22,842 bases of DNA from JADJQU01 sp035490315 (GTDB lineage Bacteria; Planctomycetota; UBA1135; GCA-002686595): NCBI GenBank assembly GCA_035490315.1, contig DATHET010000345.1, positions 1-22,842 of the forward strand, given 5' to 3'. Below are positions 1 through 6,852 of the stretch, piece by piece. Positions within the stretch are counted from its first letter, which is position 1; each line of letters opens with the position of its first letter. The notes beneath the pieces were generated by a model. That model was given only the letters and a program-made list of their open reading frames with translations. It did not search any database and was not told the DNA's origin. The position numbers and the translations under genes were made by a program.

Positions 1-2
1 AT

Positions 3-446
3 CAACTCCAGCCATTCCTGAACAGGTGCGGCGCTCGTTTGCCGACCGAGGCTGAGTGGGAGTACGCCGCTCGTGCAGGACTCAAGGAGCCGCGGTACGG
101 TGAAACGGATGCGATCGCCTGGTTCGCTGGCAATTCGGACAAGGCAATTCACCCAGTACGCCAGAAGCTTCCGAATTCGTGGGGCTTCTATGACATGTTG
201 GGCAACGCCGCCGAGTGGTGTGCCGACGGATACGACAGTGACACGTACGAGGATTGCCAACCTGGCGTGTCAGATCCGATTCGAGGACACTCCGTGCTCG
301 ATCGGCTGACAGGCGACTACTTCTATGTCCTGCGAGGAGGATCGTGGGCTCGCGAAGCGCAAGAGTGCCGAGTCTCTGCCCGAACGTTTCAAGAACCATC
401 AGACCCACCGTTCGACGTGGGATTGAGAATGGTTCTCGACCCCTGA
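3..446 (+). CDS. FGE-sulfatase-fold protein (SUMF1/EgtB/PvdO family), 5' end missing
   Basis: The frame is open from the window edge, so only the C-terminal ~147 residues are present. Family landmarks appear in order: LPTEAEWEYAARAG, then GFYDMLGNAAEWCADGY, then LRGGSWAREAQECR and a closing GLRMV. These are the core of the formylglycine-generating-enzyme fold. In true FGE two cysteines five residues apart follow the RGGS stretch. Here only the second position is Cys (in QECR) and the first is Arg, so sulfatase-activating activity is unlikely and a divergent role is more probable. Planctomycete genomes carry many such proteins, often fused to kinases or other modules, but the N-terminus lies outside the window. 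A TTG at 39 is internal to the family motif and is not the real start. GC is about 59% by hand count over 61-420, clearly below its neighbours. It converges on the minus-strand operon with 36 bp between stops. Confidence 0.85.
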   Translation, partial: QLQPFLNRCGARLPTEAEWEYAARAGLKEPRYGETDAIAWFAGNSDKAIHPVRQKLPNSWGFYDMLGNAAEWCADGYDSDTYEDCQPGVSDPIRGHSVLDRLTGDYFYVLRGGSWAREAQECRVSARTFQEPSDPPFDVGLRMVLDP

Positions 447-451
447 GGATC

Positions 452-466
452 CTGGGTCGGACCTAG
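452..466. terminator. Small hairpin between convergent stops, possible bidirectional terminator
   Basis: In the 36-bp convergent gap the sequence CTGGGT-CGG-ACCTAG can form a six-pair stem (one G-T pair) with a three-base loop. There is no T-run on either side, so an intrinsic terminator is only a weak suggestion. Position between two convergent genes is the main support. Confidence 0.25.
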
Positions 467-482
467 CGAGATTCCTTCCGAT

Positions 483-2573
483 CTAACGCCGCGAGCCCGG
501 CACGCCTTGCGCGTATTGGCGGATCAGCTCGTTGGTGCGCAGGTGGTTGGGATCGTAGGCGAGCGCCTGCTGGAACAATAGCTCCGCGTCCTCCATCCGA
601 CCCTGGGCCGCGCGCAACCCTCCGAGCTCGGCGAAGGCCTCGGGGTTGTAGGGATTGCGCCGCATCGCGCCGGTGAGGAGCGGCTCGGCTTCCTCGAGGC
701 GTCTGGAGCTCACGAGAACGCGACCGAGCCCGAGCATCGCCGGCACGTAGCCTGGATCGACGGCCAGCGCCGCCTTGTACTGCGCCTCGGCCTCGGCGGC
801 TCGCTGGTCGGCCAGCAGGCGTTGCGCGTAGATGCAGCGCAGTCCCAGGCGCCGCGGATCCTTGGCGATCTCTTCCTCGAACAGCGTGTACAGCCGCGCG
901 CGCTCGCCGCGCCGGGTCAGGGCCTGGTCGAGCTGGCCGAGCACGTTGGGTTCCTCGGGGTCGACGTGGAACGCGGCGAGCAGGGTCTGGAAGGATTCTT
1001 CCAGCCAGTGCTCGCGCTGTTCCGGCGATTTCCCGCTCATGCGCATCTGCATGGTCGCGAGGTAATTGCGCGCCGCCATGTTGCCCTTGCCGGGGCTGAG
1101 CTCGATGCAGCGCTTCTCGAGATCGATCGCCTCGGCTTCGCGCCCTGTTTCTCCGACCGCGACCGCCAGGTTGTGGTGGGCGATGTAGCTCTTCGGCTCG
1201 ACCTTGATGATCTGCCGGGAGATCGATTCGGAATTCTTCCAGACCTTGGTCTGACGGAATCCCGCCAGCCCAAGCGCGACCACGATGGCAGCGAATCCGA
1301 CGGCGCTCGCGACGAGCAGTGGATCCCGCGAGCCGCGCCGCGAGCGACGCGAAACGAGCAAGGCGATCCCTGCGCCGGCCAGGGCCGCGAAGGGCATGCA
1401 GGCGAGGTAGGTGTAGCGATCGGCGGCCTTCTGCGCGCCGCTCTGGAAAAGTCCGAGCACGGGCGAGGCGATGATGAGAAACATGATCCACGCCGCGAGG
1501 CCGGCGGGGAATCGCTTGCGGACGATCGCGAGCACTGCCGTGATCACGATCACGGCGACCACGGCGATCACGTAGCCGCGTTCCCACGGGTCGAAGTGCT
1601 CCTCGAGCTCGTAGAGCGGCGAGAGGCCGACCGGCACGAGCGTCTTCCATAGATAGAAGGCGGCGCCCCAGGCGGACTGCACGAGTCGCTTCGAAAGCGG
1701 GTGCTCGGCCCAGGACACGGCGGCGCCGATCTCCGCCTGGGCGCCCATCGCTTTCCAGGCGCACAAGAGGGCGAAGGGCACGAAGGGCCAGGTCGAGAGG
1801 GCCGAGCGCAGGAAGCCGCGGAAGTTCGGCGCGGCGGTGCGCAGGGGATAGAGCTCGAGGGCTACGAGCAGGGCGGGCAGGGTCATGCCCCAGGCTTTCG
1901 AGAGCAGTGAGCAGGCGTACCAGGCGAGGGCCAGGATCCACCACAGAGCGCGGTTCGAGCTGCCGTCCTTCGTGCGCAGCCAGCACAGGAGACAGGACAG
2001 GAGGAACAGGGTCGAGAGCACGTCGCGGCGCTCGGTGGCCCAGGCGACCGACTCGACGCGCAGCGGGTGCATCGAGAAGAGCAGGGCGGCCGCGGCGCCG
2101 CCGAGCCATGCACTCATCGATTCGCCGCCGGGGCGCGCGCCGCTGCTCCAGGCGATCAGTCGCGTCACCAGTCGGGCGAGCAGCACGGCGTTCAAGGCGT
2201 GCAGCAGCACGTTGACCAGGTGCATGCGCTCGGGGCTCGGTCCCCACAGGGTGTACTCGAGCGCGAAGGAGAGCCACGACAAGGGCTGGTAGTGCCCCAG
2301 AAACGTGGTCGACCACATCCAGTCGAGATTCTGCTTCGAAAACCCGTGCCAGTTGGGATTGGTCGTGAAGTTGAAGTTGTCGTCCCAGTCGACCCAGCCC
2401 TGCGAAAGCGCGGGCAGGTAAGGGAGCCACGAGAGGGCGAAGACGCAGGTCAACAGGAACCAGCGCCGGCCTCGCGGAAGCACGTCGCCAGCCCAGCCTT
2501 CTTGCGGCAGGAAAGCGGCTGCGGCGGCCTGCCTGGGCTTCGCGCCCGACTTGTCTGCGTCTTGCGAGCTCAT
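483..2573 (-). CDS. TMTC-like multi-pass membrane glycosyltransferase with C-terminal TPRs
   Basis: 696 aa. After a ~35-residue cytoplasmic leader there are roughly ten hydrophobic segments (residues 38-440), then TPR-like helices (about 463-690). The luminal-loop acidic motif VDWDDN (61-66), HPLRVESVAW (169-178) with ERRDVL, and DRYTYL (385-390) are hallmarks of TMTC proteins, which in animals are O-mannosyltransferases using a polyprenyl-phosphate sugar donor and carrying TPRs. Bacterial members are usually annotated only as TPR or GT39-like proteins. By homology this should act at the inner membrane on an external or periplasmic acceptor; the substrate is unknown. The ATG at 2573 overlaps the halogenase stop by four bases (ATGA), which fixes the start and makes this the last gene of the polyene operon. 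Upstream in-frame codons run through the halogenase gene and were not used. Confidence 0.85.
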   Translation of the reverse strand: MSSQDADKSGAKPRQAAAAAFLPQEGWAGDVLPRGRRWFLLTCVFALSWLPYLPALSQGWVDWDDNFNFTTNPNWHGFSKQNLDWMWSTTFLGHYQPLSWLSFALEYTLWGPSPERMHLVNVLLHALNAVLLARLVTRLIAWSSGARPGGESMSAWLGGAAAALLFSMHPLRVESVAWATERRDVLSTLFLLSCLLCWLRTKDGSSNRALWWILALAWYACSLLSKAWGMTLPALLVALELYPLRTAAPNFRGFLRSALSTWPFVPFALLCAWKAMGAQAEIGAAVSWAEHPLSKRLVQSAWGAAFYLWKTLVPVGLSPLYELEEHFDPWERGYVIAVVAVIVITAVLAIVRKRFPAGLAAWIMFLIIASPVLGLFQSGAQKAADRYTYLACMPFAALAGAGIALLVSRRSRRGSRDPLLVASAVGFAAIVVALGLAGFRQTKVWKNSESISRQIIKVEPKSYIAHHNLAVAVGETGREAEAIDLEKRCIELSPGKGNMAARNYLATMQMRMSGKSPEQREHWLEESFQTLLAAFHVDPEEPNVLGQLDQALTRRGERARLYTLFEEEIAKDPRRLGLRCIYAQRLLADQRAAEAEAQYKAALAVDPGYVPAMLGLGRVLVSSRRLEEAEPLLTGAMRRNPYNPEAFAELGGLRAAQGRMEDAELLFQQALAYDPNHLRTNELIRQYAQGVPGSRR

Positions 2574-3802
2574 TCCGCGCGCGCGGCAGCCTCGCTGCCC
2601 CAACCGGTCCGCGGCCTGGTCTTCAGGAACTTCTGCTGGATGTCGTTGTCCTCGCGCCACACGTCGCCGGCGAGGATCGAGGTGAACTCGCGCACCAGCC
2701 TGTCCTCCGTCCCCGAGGCGAAGAAGACGTTGCGCACCCATTCGGGGCGGTAGAAGCGCTCGATCAAGCGGTCGAAAGTCGTGTAGGCGATCTCGCAGCG
2801 CTTCCAGTAGTCGTCGAGCTTCATTCCGCGTCCTTCGTGGAGCGCTGCGCCGATTTCGCGCGCGAGCATCCGAGCTGAGAGCACGGCGATCGTCACGCCC
2901 GACGAGAAGATCGGATCGAGGAAGGCGCGCGCGTCGCCGACCGACACGCTGCGCGCGGTCGAAGGGGCGAGGTTGTAGTAGCTGTAATTCGAGATGCGGC
3001 GGAAGGGCGCGATGCGCTCGGAGCCGGCGAAGAACTGCGTCAGGTATTCGCTGCTCTCGATGCACTGGGTCAGCATCTCTTCAGCGGTCGTTCCCGCGCG
3101 CGGCTTCTTCTCGACCAGGCCGGCGCTGACGCGGTCACCGGGCAAGGGGATCAGCCAGGCCCAGCCCATGTCGCACATGAAGATCACGATGTCCCCGTTG
3201 CCGACGGCGGATTTCGCGAGCTCGCTTTCGACGCGGCCGAAGGTCGAGAAGCTCGCGCACAGGCCGAATCGTTCGAGCGGCTGCACCGAGCGGTTCTTGC
3301 GGCCGATGATCGCCTGCTGGCCCGTGGCGTCGACGAGGATCTTCGCGCGGCAGGTGCCGAAGTCGCCGCGCACCTCGACGCCGTCCTCGTGCTCCTCCCA
3401 GGTGTCCACGGCCGTGCTGAAATGAATTTGCGCGCCCAAGGCCTGGGCGCGCTTCGCGACGGCGTGGTCGAAGTACTGGCGCTCGACTTGATACGCGTAG
3501 GGGAAGCAGCCTTCGAGCGCGTGGCCGAAATCGATGCGCAGGCTTTCGCGTGAGCCTTCGTCGTAGAACAAGGCGCCGGGTTTTCCCAGCGCGTAGGGCT
3601 CGTGCGCGAGATCGAGGCCGAGCTCCAGCAAGGCGGGAATCGTCATCGGCAGGAGCGACTCGCCGATGTGGAAGCGCGGGAAGACGTCCTTCTCGAGCAC
3701 GACCACGCGCTGGCCTTGCTTGGCAAGAAATCCGGCAAGACTGGATCCGCCGGGGCCCGCGCCGACGATCACGACGTCGGCTTCGAGATTCGCGCCGCTC
3801 AT
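2570..3802 (-). CDS. Flavin-dependent halogenase-like FAD oxidoreductase
   Basis: 410 aa, normal for single-component halogenase-family flavoproteins. The FAD-binding GAGPGG is at residues 14-19. The halogenase signature WxWxIP is present as WAWLIP (214-219) and the FxDPxxSxG motif as FLDPIFSSG (294-302). K74 in KPGALF sits where phenol/pyrrole halogenases carry the lysine that binds hypohalous acid. HIGESLLP near residue 45 is also typical. Known family reaction: FADH2- and O2-dependent chlorination or bromination of an aromatic ring. Related genes occur in xanthomonadin and other aryl polyene clusters, where the head group is halogenated, so aryl-head halogenation is the likely role here (inference). 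No flavin reductase is visible in the window. The ATG at 3802 overlaps the ketosynthase stop (ATGA). A geranylgeranyl-reductase-type oxidoreductase is the main alternative, but the WAWLIP motif argues for halogenase. Confidence 0.85.
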   Translation of the reverse strand: MSGANLEADVVIVGAGPGGSSLAGFLAKQGQRVVVLEKDVFPRFHIGESLLPMTIPALLELGLDLAHEPYALGKPGALFYDEGSRESLRIDFGHALEGCFPYAYQVERQYFDHAVAKRAQALGAQIHFSTAVDTWEEHEDGVEVRGDFGTCRAKILVDATGQQAIIGRKNRSVQPLERFGLCASFSTFGRVESELAKSAVGNGDIVIFMCDMGWAWLIPLPGDRVSAGLVEKKPRAGTTAEEMLTQCIESSEYLTQFFAGSERIAPFRRISNYSYYNLAPSTARSVSVGDARAFLDPIFSSGVTIAVLSARMLAREIGAALHEGRGMKLDDYWKRCEIAYTTFDRLIERFYRPEWVRNVFFASGTEDRLVREFTSILAGDVWREDNDIQQKFLKTRPRTGWGSEAAARAE

Positions 3803-5037
3803 GCGACCTCCCAGCGGCGGAAGATCAGCGAAGTGTTGACCCCGCCGAACGCGAAGTTGTTGCTCATGACGTGCTTCATCGGGAGCGGGCGGCAATCGCC
3901 GCGCACGTAATCGAGGTCGCCACAGCGCGGATCGACCTCCTCGAGGTTGAGTGTCGGCGCGCACCAGCCTTCGCGCAGCATCTGGATCGAGATCCAGGCT
4001 TCGAGTGCGCCGCAGGCTCCCAGCGTGTGACCCATCGCGCCCTTGAGCGAAGAAATCGGCACGCGGCGCTCGAACACGCGCTGGCAGGCCTGGCTCTCGG
4101 CGATGTCGCCCTGCTCGGTGCCGGTGGCGTGGGCGTTGACGTAATCGATGTCGGCGGGCTCGAGCCCTGCGTTCTCCAGCGCCGATCGCATCACGCGCGC
4201 CATGCCGTCGCCGCCGGGATGGGTCATGTGCTCGCCGTCGCAATTCGTCGCGAAGCCGACGAGCTCCGCCTGGATCGGCGCGTCGCGTTTCTGCGCGTGT
4301 TCCAGCGACTCGAGCACCAGCGTCCCGGCGCCCTCCGACACGACCAGTCCGTCGCGCGCGAGATCGAAAGGCCGCGGCGAGCGCACCGGCGGATCGTTCT
4401 GCGTCGAAGTCGCGAACATGATGTCGAACACGGCCGCGTTGACGACGTGCAATTCCTCCGCGCCGCCGGTGACCATGCACTCCTGGAAGCCGTGCTGGAT
4501 GGACTCGAAGCCGTAGCCGATGCCCTGACTGCCCGAAGTGCAGGCGCTGCAGGTCGGAATGACTCGTCCGCGAATCTCGAAGAACTGTCCGAGGTTCGCG
4601 GCCGCGGTGTGGCTCATCAACTGGATGTAGTCGTTGGGCGAGATGCCCTTGAGCGTGTGCTCGGCCATGATGTTGTTCGCGTAGATCCCGATCGCCGGCG
4701 GGCTCCCCGACGTCGTTCCGTAGGAGATGCCCGTCGTGCCGTCGTGCAGCGAAGGATGATCGAAGAGCCGCGCATCGCGCAAGGCGAGCTCGGTCGCGCG
4801 CGCCGAAAGCTGCGCGACGCGGCCCATGCCGCGCGTTTTCTGGCGCGGGTATTCCGCGGGCAGGCTGAAGTTTTTCACCGCTCCGCAAAGGTGTGTCTTC
4901 AAGCCCTGGAACTGCGCCCAGTCCTCTTGCAAGGTGATCCCCGATTCCAGACCGATCAAGGCCTTGCGCACGCTCGCCCAGTCGTTGCCGATGGGCGACA
5001 AGCCGGCCATGCCGGTGACGACCACGCGCCGCTTCAC
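3799..5037 (-). CDS. 3-ketoacyl-ACP synthase, FabF/ApeO-ApeR type
   Basis: 412 aa, full length for a KAS II-type condensing enzyme. The Cys-His-His triad is intact: C166 in SACTSGS, H303 in NAHATGTEQGD, and H337 in LKGAMGH. It also has the C-terminal NNFAFGGVN Gly-rich motif. It should carry out decarboxylative Claisen condensation of acyl-ACP with malonyl-ACP, extending the aryl-primed chain in the cytoplasm. Its place just after the ketoreductase matches ApeR in gammaproteobacteria, but the complete triad also fits ApeO, so I do not choose. It is the only ketosynthase in the operon; no Cys-lacking chain-length-factor partner was found. The start is a GTG at 5037 overlapping the ketoreductase stop (GTGA). 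Confidence 0.93.
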   Translation of the reverse strand: MKRRVVVTGMAGLSPIGNDWASVRKALIGLESGITLQEDWAQFQGLKTHLCGAVKNFSLPAEYPRQKTRGMGRVAQLSARATELALRDARLFDHPSLHDGTTGISYGTTSGSPPAIGIYANNIMAEHTLKGISPNDYIQLMSHTAAANLGQFFEIRGRVIPTCSACTSGSQGIGYGFESIQHGFQECMVTGGAEELHVVNAAVFDIMFATSTQNDPPVRSPRPFDLARDGLVVSEGAGTLVLESLEHAQKRDAPIQAELVGFATNCDGEHMTHPGGDGMARVMRSALENAGLEPADIDYVNAHATGTEQGDIAESQACQRVFERRVPISSLKGAMGHTLGACGALEAWISIQMLREGWCAPTLNLEEVDPRCGDLDYVRGDCRPLPMKHVMSNNFAFGGVNTSLIFRRWEVA

Positions 5038-5759
5038 GCCATGCCTCCGTTGACCGAGATCACCTGCCCGGTTACGTACGAAGCGCGTTCGGAAACGAGG
5101 AAGCCGACGACGGCGGAGACTTCCTCGGGCTTGCCGAATCGCCGCAGCGGGATGCGATCGACGATCAATTCCTGCGGCAGGGCCGCGGTCATGTCGGTCT
5201 CGATCAATCCGGGAGCGACGCAGTTGACGGTGATCGCGCGCTTGGCGAGCTCTTGGGCCAGGGCCTTGGTCGCGCCGATGATCCCAGCCTTGGACGCGGA
5301 GTAGTTGACCTGGCCGCGGTTGCCGGTGATGCCGGAGATCGAAGAGAGGGTCACGATGCGGCCGCCCGAGCGCGCCTGCACCATCGGCATGACCAGCGGG
5401 CGCAACACGTTATAGAAGCCGTCGAGGTTGGTGTGCACCACGCGGTCCCAGGCTTCGCCAGTGAGCGCGGGGAAGGCTGCGTCCTCGTTGACTCCCGCGT
5501 TGCAGACCACGGCCCAGTAAGGTCCGTTCGCGGCAAGGTCCTGCTCGAGAGCGGCGAGGGTCTGCGCGCGATCGGCGATGTCGAAATACAGCGTGCGCGC
5601 CTTGGCGCCGGTCGCTTCGACCAGCTTCAGGGTCTCCAGCGCCGCTTCCGACTCGGCGCGCGAGTTGAGCGCGAGCTCGAATCCGGCAGCGGCGAGTTCG
5701 AGCGCGATCGCGCGACCGATGCCGCGGCTCGCGCCGGTGACCAGGGCACGGCGACTCAT
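5034..5759 (-). CDS. 3-ketoacyl-ACP reductase, FabG/ApeQ-like SDR
   Basis: 241 aa classical short-chain dehydrogenase. The Rossmann motif GASRGIG is at 9-15, NAG at 87-89, catalytic N111 and S140, and the YSASK motif gives Y153 and K157. The C-terminal GQVISVNGGMA is the usual FabG ending. It should reduce the 3-ketoacyl-ACP with NADPH after each condensation, giving the substrate for the dehydratases. The open frame extends upstream through the dehydratase gene, but the ATG at 5759 places the Rossmann motif at the normal distance from the N-terminus and makes the four-base ATGA overlap seen at most junctions in this operon. It lies between the ApeP-like dehydratase and the ketosynthase, as ApeQ does in the enterobacterial cluster. 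Confidence 0.93.
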   Translation of the reverse strand: MSRRALVTGASRGIGRAIALELAAAGFELALNSRAESEAALETLKLVEATGAKARTLYFDIADRAQTLAALEQDLAANGPYWAVVCNAGVNEDAAFPALTGEAWDRVVHTNLDGFYNVLRPLVMPMVQARSGGRIVTLSSISGITGNRGQVNYSASKAGIIGATKALAQELAKRAITVNCVAPGLIETDMTAALPQELIVDRIPLRRFGKPEEVSAVVGFLVSERASYVTGQVISVNGGMA

Positions 5760-6241
5760 GCGTTCTGCCTCGCCTGCATGTTCTGCATGTCGTGCGGACT
5801 GTAGGCGGTGAGGTCGCATTCGGCGAGCAGCTTGCCGTCGGCCGCGTGCACGGAGCAGGCGAAACTCGCCAGCTCGCCGTCGCTGAATGCGGATCGCGCG
5901 CTCACGCGCAGCTCGGAACCGGCGTCGAAATGCTGGACGTGGAACGTGATCTTCTTCGATCCGAGCAGGAATCCCATGCGGATCGGCTTGCCTTGCTCGC
6001 GCGTCGAAAGTCCCGAATGCGCCGCCGCGCATTGAGCCATGTACTCCAGCGCGATCCAGCAGGGAATCGATCCATCGGCGCCGGCAAAAGGCGACGTTGG
6101 GTCGATGCGAACTGAGCAGACCGTCTCGTCCGCGACATGGGACACGATCGAGTCGAGCAGCACCATCGGCGGCTTCTGCGGCAGCACGTCCGCAAGCGTC
6201 CAGGCGCGCGGCGCGACTTCGGGTGAGTCGGATGCCGTCAT
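5756..6241 (-). CDS. ApeP-like hotdog-fold 3-hydroxyacyl-ACP dehydratase
   Basis: 161 aa, single hotdog domain. LPQKPPMVLLDSI (20-32) corresponds to the FabZ N-terminal LPHRYPFLLVD region, and WIALEYMAQCAAAHSG (62-77) to the FabZ central helix, with E66 aligning with the catalytic acid. The catalytic His of FabZ (in GHFP) has no counterpart: the matching stretch is PFAGADGSIPCW. Gammaproteobacterial ApeP is reported to work as a heterodimer with ApeI. The partner here would be the hotdog domain fused to the ligase (13256-14977), which keeps the His but has Gln at the acid position. ATG at 6241 forms an ATGA overlap with the DUF3261 gene stop. Confidence 0.88.
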   Translation of the reverse strand: MTASDSPEVAPRAWTLADVLPQKPPMVLLDSIVSHVADETVCSVRIDPTSPFAGADGSIPCWIALEYMAQCAAAHSGLSTREQGKPIRMGFLLGSKKITFHVQHFDAGSELRVSARSAFSDGELASFACSVHAADGKLLAECDLTAYSPHDMQNMQARQNA

Positions 6242-6852
6242 GGCGTGAGCATTTCGGCGTGCAGGGTGCGCACGTTGAGCTCGTAGTCCCGCTCGATATG
6301 CTTGAACTTGAGGTACTTGCCCCAGTACTTCGGGGTTTTTTCGTAGAAATTCTCCGTGACCGCGAGCGCCGCCTCCTTGTCGTAGGTCACTCGGATGACG
6401 GGCTTCCCGAGACGCGTGAACTCTCGGGTGAAGTCCCCGGCGAGGAGTTCCTCAGAGAACTCGAGACCTGCCACGTGCGGCTCTGGCCACAAGGCAAGCT
6501 GCAGATCCGCGAGGATTCGCGCAGGCTCGAGGGGAAGCTGAGTGCCGGGCGCGAGGTCGACCGACAATTCCTTGCCGCGAAGGGTCAGCGTGAATGCGCG
6601 CGTGTTCATCGGCGTCATGCCGACGAGCACAACCTCCTGCGGATCGACCTCCAGCAGGCAGTGGAACGAGAATTCACGCTCGCCGAAGCGGGCATGGACG
6701 ATCTGCTCCAACGAGACCGACAGTCCCAGGCCGGACGGCGGAAGGAGATCGAAAGTCGCCCCCTTCGCGATCGGAATCCTCGTGACGTCGAGCCTCGGCG
6801 CATGGCATGCCGACAGGGCGAGCACGAGCAGCAAGCAGATGGACCGCGTCAC
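6238..6852 (-). CDS. DUF3261-type outer-membrane-targeted lipoprotein (ApeN-like)
   Basis: 204 aa. A short basic N-terminus and hydrophobic stretch end in the lipobox LSAC, giving a lipidated Cys16. The rest is soluble and beta-rich, with FGEREFSFHCLLEVDPQEVVLVGMTPMNTRAFTL-like spacing typical of DUF3261 (positions about 56-90). DUF3261 lipoproteins are found in aryl polyene clusters next to the LolA-like carrier and MMPL exporter, and are thought to help deliver the polyene-lipid to the outer membrane; no activity is established. GTG start at 6852 overlaps the MMPL stop by four bases (GTGA). I assign DUF3261 from the family features and from position rather than from a profile match. Confidence 0.8.
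   Translation of the reverse strand: MTRSICLLLVLALSACHAPRLDVTRIPIAKGATFDLLPPSGLGLSVSLEQIVHARFGEREFSFHCLLEVDPQEVVLVGMTPMNTRAFTLTLRGKELSVDLAPGTQLPLEPARILADLQLALWPEPHVAGLEFSEELLAGDFTREFTRLGKPVIRVTYDKEAALAVTENFYEKTPKYWGKYLKFKHIERDYELNVRTLHAEMLTP

Noticed and set aside
1021..1060. Internal Met codons in the TPR part as a possible separate TPR gene
   Set aside because: The frame is continuous from the membrane part to the TPRs, and TMTC proteins normally combine both.
463..2430. Long Arg/Ala/Pro-rich open frame on the minus strand inside the TMTC gene
   Set aside because: Shadow of the real gene in another frame: low-complexity Arg-rich translation with no domain motifs, caused by high GC.
3550..5304. 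584-codon plus-strand open frame antisense to the halogenase, ketosynthase and reductase genes
   Set aside because: Spans several well-supported genes on the other strand; translation is Arg/Ala/His-rich with no recognisable motif.
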